Assembly: GCA_963693085.1 (NCBI GenBank)
Contig: OY856412.1
Span: 347,568,457-347,632,456, forward strand
From: Alisma plantago-aquatica
Lineage: Eukaryota > Streptophyta > Magnoliopsida > Alismatales > Alismataceae
Reading direction: 5' to 3'
Length of the DNA stretch: 64,000 nt
Under the pieces are notes generated by a model. That model searched no databases and was not told the DNA's origin. It saw only the letters and a program-made list of their open reading frames with translations. Positions 35,606 through 48,071 of the stretch are shown here, piece by piece. The number at the start of each line of letters is the position of its first letter. Positions within the stretch are counted from its first letter, which is position 1. The position numbers and the translations under genes are program-made.

Positions 35606-38261
35606 TGACAAATATTTCAATATCCAAGTCCTGGGAAAAGGCACCATTAAAGCAAGTCATAAAGATATTAGATGTATCACCTTACATCTTTAGGAAAACT
35701 GTACAACCATTTTATATGATCCTCCGCCCAACCTACTTCCCATGATAACTCCAAGTTTCTCTCTCCTCCTTAAACCAAAATTTCCCCATTAATAACTCTG
35801 TAATAAACTAATTATAGCTTGCTACCTTTACTCAAAACGTCTATCTTCTTTATCACAATTTTTTTTCACACAAATTGTTTACCTATTTTTCCTCTCCTGT
35901 ATTTATTCTCACACATGTTGAACATCCATGTAATGTAATTATCTCAATTTCTAGATATTTCTTTGTGATTGTTCCATCTTCCTCTCATCTCCAGTACGCT
36001 TCCACACCTCCAACTCCCTCCTTCTCATTATTCACCACTTCATTCACACTACCAAAGAAGACACCACTTCAAAGATATTGAGTTCTACCCGTCCACCAGT
36101 GCTACTATCCCACCATCTCCTCTTCAGTTTTCACAACTTCCTTAGGGTCTGTCAAAGAAGACACATGCTAAAAGTAAGACAATGAATAGTCACTTCTGCT
36201 TTCATTCCCATCCAAGTCAGTGCTCTTGGTTTCCCCATGTCTTTCCCAGAAGGTAATTGGTTGTGCTGGATCCGGAGGACATCTGACTTGTGTGTTTGTC
36301 AATTATTTGGATGAACAGAACCGCCTGATTATAAGGAACATTCAGGGTCTCTTATGCTAGGCAAAATATCCTGACATTCTGGTGCTTGACATCAAGATCA
36401 TGGCGATAATGTTTCACATATCCTACTTATATTAGCATGAAATAGAATCAACCTTGCCTAAGCATTTCAAATCTCAAGGATGACAATAGCATATAAATAG
36501 GTGACTTCTTACCTCTTTTTCCTTAATGGCCGTGCGGACTGATATCATTGTCATAAATCTATAATTTGATGCTTCCAAACAAACAAGTTTTAGTTGTTCA
36601 TCATTGTTATCCAAGATATAGACTCTTTAGTGACGCCACAACTAGGATCCTGTTAAGAAAAAGCAAGTGAAGCCTTTTTGAGATTCTATGGTGTTCGTGT
36701 CCAAACTACTCTTGATGGATGAGTTCTGTATTAGTTAGGAACAGTTGACGTGATCACCATTATTGTTGCCATGGCTAATTTTCCTTATAGTGATGTGTGT
36801 CGTGTTGTGGGTATTTTTAACATTCTAAGTTACTATTTAATATGACGTGTGTGTACATTTAGCTACTTTTCTATTAAATCTCTAAATATCAAAAGCCTAA
36901 CTTAATATGATAGGTAATACCTACTTTATTGTTACTTTATGTATCTATTTTCTTAAATACTAAAATTTGTTTTAATTTTTTTAATTAATGATTTGTAAAA
37001 CCATGATTAGGCTGAATATTTATTATTAAGGAGGAAAATATCTCTATTTGGTACTACTATATAAGTCAACATATTGCCATTTTTTAAAAGGTGACCTTAA
37101 TTTTCTCCACAACACAACTTTACTATATTTTTTAGGATTGAGTTTATAATTGACTAATACAACAATGTTTATTTCTTACAGCAAGATGTTAAAATAGACA
37201 CACCTTAACATCAAGTCAATTTGATATAATTTTCACATAATTTGTTGTGCTTTAATCTCATCGTAACATCCCATAGAATATAGAAGACATGTCAGTTATG
37301 TTTTTTTCCTTAAGATTTTTTTACATGGGAGAACACGTTTAATGTTAAGGAGAAAAGGGGTGGAACAAAAACAATCATATAAGAGGTAGGGTTTAATATT
37401 ATAATTTTTATGAGAAAAGATGAATTATATTAATAGATGTAATAATTTCTTCTTGACTCTTTGTCTCTCTCTCTTCTCATATTTTTGACACTTTATTTTG
37501 AATTTAGTATTTTCTCCTCTAATTACTATGTCATGTCTCCTAGCTATTGACTAAGCCATTCACGTTTACATGTCAGTTATGTTTCTTTACCCTTCAAATT
37601 ATTTTTCATGGGAAATCAAGTTTAGAATGTTTAGAATTCAACATGATCATATAATTCTAAGGTGAAAAGGGGTGGAACAAAAATGATCATATAATACAGA
37701 AGTTAAATGTGACTTATCATTTTGTCTTACACATTCGGTTTAAAAATGATTGTAGTTAAATAAAATTCCAACCAGATGAACATATGTATAGGTATATATA
37801 TGAAAAAAGCAACATTAGTTCGACATTCTTATAAAATATGTCCTATTTCCAATTTTATCCAATCATATATAATTTCATATCAAATAATATTTATATTACA
37901 TCTCTAAGTAATATGATATTTTATGATTCTTTTATCTTTACATACAACATACATCACCATATGATAATTAGTAAACTTCATAGCAATGAACAATCTTATT
38001 TTCACTATTTCTCATTTCTACAAACTACTCTCTCTAAACACATAAATAAGTATTTATCAAATTTTTTTTAATCAAAAAACACATAAATAAGTTAATTATA
38101 AATCCATTGTAAAATTTTGACTTTAAGTGGCATATTCATCATCTTTAAATTAGGTGTAATACTTTCAAATTTCTCTAATTCAAATTTAATATGTTTAATG
38201 TTTTACGTTCACGTGTGTGTTCACTACATATATATAATCTGGTTAATCGTTTTTTTTAAAT
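35606..38261. other. Unassigned AT-rich stretch with a dispersed duplication
   Basis: No gene recognised. About 37287-37382 and 37570-37695 share CATGTCAGTTATGTTT, then AGGnGAAAAGGGGTGGAACA, then ATCATATAA in the same order, so they are imperfect copies about 285 bp apart. One frame at about 36250 contains GCAGSGGHLTCVFVNYLDEQ but breaks soon after, and I do not recognise it. Confidence 0.5.
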
Positions 38262-38480
38262 TGACACTGTCCCCCACCCCGTAAGAAAACACCCGACCTC
38301 GACAGCTCTGCTCCTAGGACCCGACCAAGCAGCGCCGGGCCGACCGCTCAAAGCTGCAGTGGCGCCGACCCCTGCAAGGAGCGGCGGCGCCGGTCCGGCA
38401 GGAGCAGTGACGACGATCGCTGCAAGGAGCAGCGGCTACCACTACAGGAAGCGGCGACGGCCACCACAAAAGCTGCAGGT
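38262..38480 (+). other. GC-rich island ending in a possible splice donor
   Basis: About 220 bp with dense CpG and CAG/CGG triplets. The phrase CTGCAAGGAGC recurs at about 38382 and 38422. It ends AAAGCTGCAGGTTTGTCC, a fair splice donor, before a pyrimidine-rich stretch. It resembles the first exon or leader of a gene, but no protein is recognised. Confidence 0.25.
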
Positions 38481-40035
38481 TTGTCCTTCTTTCTTCAGCC
38501 TTTCCTACTATTCCTCCTGTTCTCCTCACCTTTTCCTCCTCTTCTTCATTTACATGTATTTGAGCCCTTCCATTTTTCTTCTTCCTGTTAGCTTTTCTTC
38601 TCCAATTGCCAACAGGTCACATTTCAGACGAGCTGTTTGTTTGGCGAGTAGGTAGCAGACGATAGGAAGCCTTTCTTCACTTCTTTTGATTAAATTTGCG
38701 CTCCCTCTGTCCTCAATCTTACGCACCTTATTCCTCTGATTCTAATACACAGCCACGTAATCGGGTTGTTGGCCTGTTTGAGGTTGTTACATAGTGCATA
38801 TAATGCTCTAGTAAGTAATGTCGTGCATACAGTGCTCCAGTACAAGACTACGCTATTCCTGTCATCATCAGGACGTGATTCCCTTTGTCAGTCTCTCTAA
38901 TCTGTTATCTATTCCTTGTTGAACCTTTTGGAACATAATATTTGACTTGATTGTTCCGTATTTGTATTGGATCAATATGTAAATTATGTGTGTGTTATAT
39001 ATCAGTTTTTTTTTTTTTCCGAATAATTGCCGGACTTAAGGCCAAACTTCTCCCAAATTTTATCTGAATATTCCTCATGATGCCCAAATGCCGATTTTTT
39101 CAGCCTCGGCGGATGATTGCTAAATCCCGAATTTGTGACTATGGTGATATAATGTAGATATATACATTTCAATGATATAGTAGAATTAAATTATTAAAGA
39201 GCATTGCACAAACAAATAATATGATTAATATTAATTAGAGCATGCAATTGTAATTATGTAAATAGTAATATTTATTACAGTTTTATGGACATATGATATA
39301 CAAGCACATAATGTTACTGACTTACTTTTAACTGTTAGACTACATTAGTTATTGAATAATGAACTAAACATTTGATAGATTAGAGTATCCTATATCATAC
39401 TATAGCAATTGACGATTTCAGGTACACATTTCCTATATTTTATATTATACAGTCATCCGCATTTAATATAGTAGTACACACATGTATTCTACTTTGCATT
39501 TAGATTGTATTTCTATATATTTATAGTACTCGTATTATAGTCATATAGTACTTGTGCAATACATTTACATAGTACTTTCACCATACTAACATAAAACTCT
39601 TATGCAGTGGAATCAATATAGATCCTACATAATATTATCAATCAACTATAAAGTATTTCATTTATAGTAGGTGGTGAGTGGCAAAAGCACAACACTGGTA
39701 CAAAGTGTAGTATAAGTAGGAAAAGAACAGAATACTATGGTTTGCTTATTTTACTGTTATAGACTGTAATACACAGTAAGCATCGAGCAATCCATTTTTT
39801 TATAGTTCAAATATGAATTCAACCTGATAGGATCGCACTTACATTTCCTATTCTTATTTTTTTTGTTGGTATTTCGAAGCTATGGGTATAGGATTTGATG
39901 ATACATTCTAATTCCATCACATTGAAATTGTTTACACCTAAAAAACACATACACAGATACAGTCACAAGCACAAACACGGGACAAAACATTGGAAACGGA
40001 AGTATATATACATATATACATACATATGTTTACAT
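38481..40035. other. Unassigned AT-rich stretch
   Basis: Pyrimidine-rich to about 38600, then AT-rich without coding signal. Near 39990-40050 there are short TATACA and TACATA repeats just before the LINE insertion site. Confidence 0.6.
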
Positions 40036-40052
40036 ATATATACAATTATACA
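40036..40052. repeat. Target-site duplication of LINE-2, left copy
   Basis: ATATATACAATTATACA, identical to 45044-45060. Part is low-complexity, but the CAATTATAC core argues against chance. Confidence 0.8.
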
Positions 40053-40213
40053 ATACATAAAAAGCGTCTCTCCTCTAGCCCCACGCTCTGGCGATCGACC
40101 AGGCGATTCCGGCTAGGGCGACGACCACGGCGGGAGAGACCCCCTCTCCCATCGTCCACCCCACACCCACCACTACTCAAGCTCGAAACCCTACTCCCAC
40201 GCACACCCACCCC

Positions 40214-41711
40214 ATGAATGGATCGAGAGAAGTGTTCGCTGCAGGCTCTGCGACCAGGACCGAGGACGTAACTGCCGCAATGGCAGGCACGCACGGGGGA
40301 CGTGGAGAGGCGATCGAACTGGACCCAGGAAGGAGGACAACCACTGCAAAGAACGACGTGCAAGGAAGTGCTACACAAGGCAACGTAGCGTCCAGTAGCG
40401 CGACTGCGATCTCCAGCGCTGAGCGCAACCTTAGCGTGGGGTTGGCGGACCGAGCGACTAACGACGGAAGGATGAGTGCCACTAGCGAGGATGCGGGACA
40501 GAAGAAGACCGATGAAGAAAGCTTGGAATCAGGTGCTCAAATAGCCAGCGGCTCGCAAAGGGGGGGGGAGATCGTCTTCCCCAGACCAAGGGTGGAAGGT
40601 GGGGAGGTTCATGTGGAACTGGATGTTGACGAATTCGAGAGGATGTCGAATGTATTGGAACACACGATCATGGTGTACTTGTTGGGAAAGAGACCATACT
40701 ATCCACATCTTCAGGTCTGGGTAAGGAGAACATGGAACCCTAAAGGATCCTTTGAACTATTGACGAGGGATAACGATATCTTCCTTGTTCGATTCACGAA
40801 CGCCGACGATAAGAAGGCTGTTATTGAGATGGGACCCCAATGGTTAAACCGTCAATTGATCATTGCCAAGGATTACACCTATGGCGATGAATTGAAGGAG
40901 GTGTTCGGAACAATACCAACCTGGGTCACCTTGAAGAGTTCCGGAAGAACCTGGACTATGAGGGCAGCAGGAACTATCGGGGCAGGGGCTGGAAAAAGTG
41001 CTGCACATTGATGAAAGATCTCTTGAAAGAGAAGAGGCGCGAGTGCTTGTGGAACTGGAAGCTGAGGGAGAGACGCCGGCGGTGGTCTGGCTGGACGTCA
41101 AAGGAAGAAACTCCATTCCGGTCACCATTGTTTATGACCACATTCCAGAGAGGTGCACGAGCTGCAAGGCCTTTGGCCATGGAGATGGACATTGCGAGGA
41201 GAGGCCTAGTCAAGGCGGGAAGAGGAAGCCTACCCAGGCTGATAAAGGAAAGGGGGTTTGGAGGGAAAAACGGGCTGCAGACACAGAGAAAGAGAAGGTG
41301 AGCAGCAAACAATAAGAGGCAAAGGAGGCACAAGAAGGCTCGAGCTCGCCGGACAAGACGAATACCGAAGGGGAAGCGCTGAGGCAGGAGGCAGGTGAAT
41401 TGAGGGGTGAAACCAGTGTCCAGGCTGCACATCGCACCAATGAAGAAACCGTAGAGGAGGAGGCTGTAACGAGGTCTGGGGATAAAAACAATGAAGAGTT
41501 CACTCCTTCAACAAGAAAGAAAGGAACAAAGAAGGCAGGGATTCCAAAGAACGTAGGTGTAAGCACAATTCTAGACACCACGAACAACTTTGATGCTTTG
41601 TCTAATTCAGATAAAGAAGAGGGTGAGGTCGTGAGGCAAAAAGAACAAAATGCAAAAAAGGACAACAGGAAGGAGCCGAGTAGGCGCACTAGGGAAACCA
41701 AAAACACTTGA
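40214..41711 (+). pseudogene. LINE-2 ORF1 (DUF4283 plus zinc-knuckle RNA-binding protein)
   Basis: The nucleic-acid-binding protein of plant L1 elements. The first 200 codons are low-complexity, then the DUF4283-type domain appears: RPYYPHLQVWVRRTWNPKGS, FLVRFTNADDKKAVIEMGPQ, WLNRQLIIAKDY. Around 40930-40990 the frame shifts. The new frame gives LEREEARVLVELEAEGE and a CCHC knuckle, CTSCKAFGHGDGHC (C-x2-C-x4-H-x4-C, about 41158-41200). A TAA at 41313-41315 interrupts a charged tail that continues in the same frame to TGA 41709-41711. So one frameshift region and one internal stop. Confidence 0.8.
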
Positions 41712-41712
41712 T

Positions 41713-44700
41713 ATGTCCATGCTTCTATGGAATATTAAGGGCGGGTGCGACAGGAACAAAAAGAAGGAAATCCGAGAGTGGATTGCTGGTAGTGGGCACT
41801 CTTTAATTGCTTTGGTAGAGACAAAAATAAAGGTGCAAAATAAAAACAACATTAGATACCTGTTTCCGCAAGGATGGGAACATGTATCCAATGTGGAGGA
41901 TACGAAAGTGGCTAGAGTCTGTGTGGCGTGGAAGCCGAATGCTTGGCAAGTGTCAGTGATACAAACTTCAGATCAGCAGGTCACAGTTGACTGCAGAAAC
42001 AATGGAGGCTTACATATATGGTTGACAGCTGTGTACGGTCACAATGATGGTAAATCCAGGCTGAATCTATGGAAAGATCTAATCTCTTTGTCCAAGCAGG
42101 TTAGTTTACCGTGGCTGGTTATTGGTGACTTTAATACTGTCCGACTACAGGCTGAGAAAAAAGGGAGGAGATTGGCATTAAATGCGGAAGTAGAAGCTTT
42201 TAACCAGGCTATTGATAAAGCAGGTCTTTATGAACTTCCAATGGTGGGAGGTGATATGTTTACGTGGAATAATGAGAGGGGTCCTGAACACAGAATTGCT
42301 AGCAAGCTAGACAAAGCGTTAGTGAATGATGACTGGCTGCGAATTTTTCCTAATGTGCAGGTTAAGGCAGGAGGATCTGATCTCAGTGACCATGCGCCTA
42401 TCTCGGCCCAGATTACAAAAAAGAAACAAAAGAGGAAACCTTTCATATTTTTGAATCATTGGGCTGATTGGAAAGGGTTTGATGAAGTTATAAAGGAAGG
42501 ATGGGATACACAGGTCTCAGGAAACCCGATGTATGTGTTTGCAAAAAAGCTGGCAAGTACAAAAAATCTGCTGAAGAAGTGGGCAAAGGAGAAAGTAAAC
42601 ATCCCGAATCTGATTAAAGAAACAAAGAGAGAATGTAAGGAGATTAGAGAGCGGCTGCTAGCTGACCCCCTAAATCCAAGTCTGATTGATAAAGATAGGG
42701 AGTTGAAGATGATGTTGGAGGACCTGAAAAAAGCTGAGGAAAAATTCTACTGACAAAGAAGTAGAGAGAAGTGGATGGAGGATGGTGATAGAAATACCAA
42801 ACTATACCATTCTGCGGTCAAAAGGAGGGAAGCTGGCAACATCATTTCTGAACTGATAGATGCTAATGGGAGAGTGGTCAACAAGCAAGAAGATCTGGAG
42901 GAACAAGCCGTAAACTTTTATACAACACTATATAACAAAAAGTTTGATGAGCATGTAGAGGAGGACATGGAGTGGAGGTTCAAGCTTACAAACACACATA
43001 ATAATATTCTCACTCGGGAAACTAATGAACAAGAGGTTAAAGATGCACTATGGAGCATTGGCAACAACAAATCTCTCGGGTCAGATGGGTTTAATGTTTT
43101 TTTCTACAAGAAGACTTGGGACATCATAAAAGCTGATTTGATTGCATATGTGAGCTTGTTCCTGGAAGGAGACAACATGGTTAGACAAGTTAATCATTCT
43201 TTCTTGGTTCTTATTCCTAAGAAGAAAGTCACCTCTCTTGCTGATTTTAGACCCATCGCATGTTGCTCGGTACAATATTGCTAAAATTCTGGCTGCTAGA
43301 CTGAAGATGGTCCTCCCGTTTCTTATCTCTGGAAACCAAGGGGCTTTTGTGGCTGGGAGTAAGTATTAGTATTGTGCTTTACTAGCTGGAGAATTTCTTC
43401 TAGATTACAATGTCATGAGGGGTAGCAAGAAAGCTTGCTTAAAACTGGATGTTTCTAAAGCCTATGACAGTGTCAGATGGGAGAAACTGTGGTGGATTAT
43501 AAAACAAATGGGATTCAATGAACAATGGTTGAACTGGTTGAAACAGTGTGTTGGCACTAGCCGCACTACTAGCTTCTCTGTTCTGGTTAATGGCACGTCT
43601 GCAGGTATGTTCAGTTGCGCCAGGGAGACCCCCTCTCGCCTCTCCTTTTTGTGATTGTTATGAAGTACTTTACACAGAAGATGCAACAGGCTGAGAGGAA
43701 GAAGGAGATTAAACCATACACAGTTCATGGGATGAAGGTAATGACCCATCTGATCTTTGCGGAGCAACATTCTCTTGAAAATCTCAAAAATCTTCTGGGA
43801 AACTTTGGCAAGCAAACTGGGCTGTGCGTGAATGCAAATAAAACACATATTTTCTTGTCCAAGAATTGCTACCAGATGGAGGATAGGTTAGTGGAATCTA
43901 TGGGAGTGGAAAAATGGGAGTTCCCAACAAAATACTTGGGTTTTCCTCTAGTTGGAGGAAATCTTCACGTCAAGGATTTTGCTGATTGCATTGACAGGAT
44001 GGAAGAAATGATTAACAGATGGCCTACCCAAAAGACATCTATGGCGGGACATGCAACTCTCATAAAGGCAACCATTGAAGGAATGCTTATTTTCTGGGTG
44101 CAGCAAGGTGAGATCCCGGGCTTTGTCTTAGATAGGATGGAGATGAAGATGGCAAACTTCTTGTGGGCAAGCACATACCATCCTATGAAATATGAAAGAA
44201 TAGCTTTACCAAGAGAAGAAGGAGGATTGAATCTAAAAACATCAAGAGATATAGCGAAATGGGGGACTATGCGTAGAGTCATCAACTTCTAAAGAGGCAT
44301 CTCAACTTGGGGGGAATGGATGACAGAGAGATATCTTAGAGGATTGGACTTTATCCCGAAGACAAGAGAAGGTTTCTCGAGAACCATTAATGTTATGACT
44401 GAAACATGGCAGCAAGTCAAACATCTTTTTGAGGTCCAAGACATAGGCATATGGAGGCTCAAAGATCCAAAGACATGCGCATGGGAGGTGACCAGAACAA
44501 GGGGCACAAAGGACAAGTTCGGGGAGCAGATTTGGACGGGAGTGCACGTGCCAAAATGGAGCATGTGCATATATAAAATTCTGCACAACGTCCTTGCTAC
44601 ACTTGATAGGATTATGAGATGGAATGATGATGTTTCCGCGTTATGTTTGCTGTGCCTGGAGGAGGAAGAATCTCATTACCATCTTGTGGGTGAATGCAAG

Positions 44701-44937
44701 TTCACAAGGGATATGCTATGCAAAGATTTCAAGCTGCAAATTCAGAGTTTAGGGGACCCGAAGAAGACACTGTCAAAATGCGGAAATGATGATAGAAAGA
44801 AACTCTTGTTTGCTGCACTTTGCTACCATGTATGGGAGGAACGGAATGCTAGGAGGCACCGTGGTACAGCTGCAAATGCCACTATTATTGCTGTTAAAAT
44901 ATGTAAATGTGTTAAACGCAAGCTACACATTAGATAG
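41713..44937 (+). pseudogene. LINE-2 ORF2 (APE endonuclease, reverse transcriptase, zinc-binding)
   Basis: Endonuclease (41713-42430): WNIKGG start, ALVETKI, VIGDFNTVR and SDHAPISA keep the catalytic E, D/N and SDH motifs. A TGA at 42751-42753 stands where an aromatic residue is usual. RT (42775-44290) has SLGSDGFNVFFYKKTW, IPKKKVTSLADFRPIACCS, a frameshift near 43268, LDVSKAYDSVRWEKLWWI, a frameshift near 43620 and LRQGDPLSPLLFVI. Then HLIFAEQHSLENLK stands where the FADD catalytic box should be: the box and about a dozen residues are deleted. A stop at 44290 precedes the zinc-binding domain (44320-44937) with CLLCLEEEESHYHLVGEC. No activity is possible. Confidence 0.85.
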
Positions 44938-45043
44938 TTGAGTGAGTTGTAACTTTGTTATGGGTGTATGGCGTTGGGCTTACATGTAACTCTTGACCTC
45001 GTATAATTTTAGGAGGAAGTTGGAATATACTTACCTGATTCCG

Positions 45044-45060
45044 ATATATACAATTATACA
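45044..45060. repeat. Target-site duplication of LINE-2, right copy
   Basis: ATATATACAATTATACA directly after GATTCCG, without an intervening poly(A). Confidence 0.8.
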
Positions 45061-46134
45061 CATATATATGAATATAACTTATTTGTAAAACACAACAACA
45101 TCCACAATTCTCAACAACAAGCTCAAACTAAGATCACCATGATACACACAATATATGCTCATACGTATTCAAACCTACCACGTTAATCAATATCAAATTT
45201 AGCATACAAAATGATACATTATAGTATCTGATAATGATGAATTATAGAAAATCATTAGAAAATTTATTACAGACAATAACAATTTAATAGTTGCAATACT
45301 AACGGAGGAGTGACGCATGTATAGGGAAGAGGTGGGGAAGTAATAGTGATAGGGGGAAGAGCTGTATTGATGGTGGTGAGGCAAGAGGACGTTAACATAA
45401 TTAGTAGTCATGCAGTAGGAGTGAAGGTTAGAGGGAAGAGGACAAGTAAAATAGGAGGACTTCATGTTGGTAGAGGAAAGGAGGGAAGGAGAGTTTTCCG
45501 ATGGAGCATGAAGAAGAGAGCGGAGGAGTAGATACATTAGAGAACCAACGAAGTAGGAAGAAGATGAGGGAGAAAGGAACAAGAGAAAAAACTAGAGGAA
45601 GAAGAGGGAAGGAGTTACCTAGAGGGGAAGGAAGTTGCTGCTTGTGGCTGCTCTAGGTGTTAGCAGTCAACTGCTTGTGGTGGCTTCAACTCCTAGTGAG
45701 CTTAACCGGACTTGCTTTTGGCATGTCTATTATTATCTTGTTTTGGGTACCATACAAACTTATTTTGGCTTCTATTGAATTGAGAAATAGGTTTTATTGC
45801 ATATCTTTTTGATTGGTATATTTTGATATATACCATGTATCCTCCGTATAATTCAATTCAAAGCAATTTGATGTTTGGTTCAGGCCTATATTATATGACA
45901 AATCGATAGAAATACTCCAACACACTCTACCTTTGTCATGTAATCTATATATGAAGCTATATATATCATATTTATGGAATGTGATCCAGTTTCATTATGT
46001 TTTGATGGTGAAATAGTAGACACATGAGACTGAAGATATCATGCTAAGGAGCGTGGATGTTTGAGTCCTCTTTTGATTATTTTCATATTTATATGTAAAA
46101 ATCTATAAAAATAAAAAAAAGAAAACCCCGTTAT
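45061..46134. other. Unassigned intergenic stretch
   Basis: AT-rich with a purine-rich block (45310-45620, GAAGAG/GGAAG runs). The 127-codon frame on the minus strand (45582-45199) is the pyrimidine-rich shadow of this block and has no domain. No gene seen. Confidence 0.6.
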
Positions 46135-46139
46135 TATAT

Positions 46140-46373
46140 TGTGGAAGGATTTGGGTCAAAGCAATACCCGGTTAGAGCGGGCTCTCCTTTATTATATAGA
46201 GGAAGACTATTTACATTATAAACCCAACAGAAAAAGGAAATAGTAAAGAGATACATAAGTAGACCCAACAGGAAAAGGAAATAGTAAAGGAAATAGTAAA
46301 AGGATACATAATAGACCCAACATGAAGAGGAAATAGTGAAGAGATACATAAGTAGGAAAACTATTTTCTAACA
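46140..46373 (-). repeat. Copia-1 3' LTR, 234 bp, internally expanded
   Basis: Plus-strand ends TGTGGAAGGATTTGGG and TTTTCTAACA. Compared with the other LTR (141 bp) it has two extra units of a roughly 45-bp stretch, ACCCAACAGGAAAAGG to ATACATAAGTAG, giving three tandem copies. TATA-like CTATATAATAAAGG (minus strand) lies at 46187-46199 ahead of the expansion in transcription terms. Confidence 0.9.
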
Positions 46374-46386
46374 CTCCCCCTTAAGC
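46374..46386 (-). other. Polypurine tract of copia-1
   Basis: The minus strand reads GCTTAAGGGGGAG directly before the 3' LTR. Confidence 0.85.
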
Positions 46387-46399
46387 AAGAGCATACACA

Positions 46400-46911
46400 T
46401 CATGCACGCCCAGCTTGAAAGTCATGCTTGAAAGTTGAAGATGGAAGTGGCTTGGTGAAGATATCTGCCACTTGCTGACTAGTCCGAACATGAGGAGTCT
46501 GAATGTTCTTGGAGAGCGCTAAATCACGAACAAGGTGGCAGTCCACTTCTATAGGCTTGGTCCTCTCATGAAACACCGGATTGTTAGCAATATGAATGGC
46601 TGCATGGTTATCACACATGAGGGAAATAGGTGTCTCAATAGACACTCCTATTTCTGACAAAACAGACACAACCCACTGTAGCTCACAACAAGCACGTGCC
46701 ATGGCTCGATATTTGACTTCTGTGCTGGATCGTGCTACCACATTCTGTTTCTTGCTCCTCCAAATCGCCAAATGTGACCCAAGAATCACCTGCCCAATCA
46801 ACATCAGTGAACCCAGTGAGTTTCAAGGATGTATGTGTGAGTTTCTAAGGCCTTTCCCTGGAGATCCTTTAATATAACAAAGAATCCGAGTGACTGCCAT
46901 CAATGTATTAG
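46400..46911 (-). pseudogene. Copia-1 RT end and RNase H
   Basis: From 46911 the minus frame gives NTLMAVTRILCYIKGSPGKG, the last part of copia RT. After a stop and frame change, the RNase H reads IWRSKKQNVVARSSTEVKYR, then a Cys-Glu-Leu-Gln stretch, SLMCDNHAAIHIANNPVFHE, RTKPIEVDCHLVRD and VADIFTKPL. The RNase H motifs are near-complete. The sequence upstream is cut at 46911 by the repeat block. Confidence 0.85.
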
Positions 46912-48060
46912 AAAGCGGGAAGTGGGAGGCGTGCGGATGGCACCCTGTAACCGATTAAACGGTAGGCGGGTGATTAAGCGGGCGATTTTTGAAAAAGCGG
47001 GTGTCTAAATTTTATATATTTTTATACAAAATTACATGTATGTGTATATAAGAAATATATTTATAAGGAACTTCTATACATATCTAATCAGCAAATCACT
47101 AATTAACTAAGTATTCATCAATACTTACTATTAATCAGCATCTCTAATCACTAAAATCAGCAAGCGGATCAGTAATTGTATATAACAAACTATGAATTAT
47201 TGAATTAAAGTAATCACTAAAGTAATACTAACCAGCGGTACCAATCATTAATCACTGAAAGCAGCAAGGAAATCAGTAAAACTAATCATGCATTACTAGT
47301 ATAATAGAGCAATAGGATATTTACTTAGATGCATTACAGCAGTACCCAATTATTACAGCTTACACACAAAGTATGCATTCTAAATTAGGACTAGCTATAT
47401 CATAGAACATTTAATGTATACAAGTTTCGTATATTATAGTCAACACTACTTGGCTATGTAATTAATTAATGTTAGATGCTTACATTAGGATTTTTAAACA
47501 AAAGCGGGAAAAAAGCGGGCAAAAAGCGGGAAAAAAGCGGGCAAAAAGCGGGTGAGGCGGGCAAAAAGCGGGCGATTTTGTTCAAAATGATTAAGCGGGC
47601 GATTAATGGCAAAATTAAGCGGCTGGGGGTCATGGGCGCTTAAGCGGCCCGCCTGGCCTTTTTTAATTCAATGACTGCCATCCAATGTATTAGAAAGCGG
47701 GAAGTGGGAGGCGTGCGGACAACACCCTGTAACTGGTTAAGCGGTAGGCGGGCGATTAAGTGGGTGCCTAAATTTTATATATTTTTATACAAAATTACAT
47801 GTATGTGTCATGGTTGTATAGGCGGCCATGCGTTCCAGGGGGACGCCCAGACAGCCTAGGCGCCCAGGCGGTGGCCCAGGCGTTTCCAGGCGTTTTTATT
47901 TATTTTTATTTTAACAGTTATACATAAAATTCCTGAAAAATACAATCCTTACACATAAATATACATGATAAATATGCAATCAATGTGCTAGCATCATATG
48001 AAGAAAGCAACAAAATCATTAGATATGGATTGAATTGTGGAAGTTTTACCTAAAAAAAAT
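46912..48060. repeat. Repeat block inserted in copia-1 (AAGCGGG family)
   Basis: Two partial copies of one sequence. The stretch TGACTGCCATCAATGTATTA plus GAAAGCGGGAAGTGGGAGGC appears at about 46893 and again (one base longer) at 47671, and both copies run on through AAATTTTATATATTTTTATA. Copia sequence (the GACTGCCAT part) is thus duplicated with the repeat. At 47500-47575 there is a minisatellite of AAAAAGCGGGC units. From 47810 to 47905 a different GC-rich repeat, with GGCGCCCAGGCGGTGGCC and CCAGGCGTTT units, follows. It is non-coding. It may be a DNA-transposon derivative; similar GCGGGCGATTAA strings occur at the 59.4-kb insertion. Confidence 0.6.
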
Positions 48061-48071
48061 TGATATAGAAA

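Larger units (their letters stand above)
40053..45043 (+). mobile_element. Full-length L1-type LINE (LINE-2), inactive
   Basis: It is bounded by a 17-bp direct repeat, ATATATACAATTATACA, at 40036-40052 and 45044-45060, the target duplication. It has a GC-rich leader (40060-40213), ORF1 (40214-41711) and ORF2 (41713-44937). Length (4.99 kb) and order match plant L1 elements. The ORF1 stop (TGA, 41709-41711) and ORF2 ATG (41713) are one base apart, as expected for reinitiation. There is no poly(A) tail before the 3' target repeat. ORF2 has stops and frameshifts and has lost the RT catalytic box. Confidence 0.88.

Noticed and set aside
31831..38260. Helitron
   Set aside because: Only a 5'-like start is present, preceded by T and not A. 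No CTRR hairpin end and no Rep/helicase sequence could be read.
40046..41891. Large minus-strand frames at 40046-40482 and 40974-41891
   Set aside because: Shadows of LINE-2 ORF1, which has the recognisable DUF4283 and zinc-knuckle content on the plus strand.
45199..45582. 127-codon minus-strand frame
   Set aside because: Low-complexity Ser/Tyr/Leu sequence opposite a purine-rich block; no homologue recognised.
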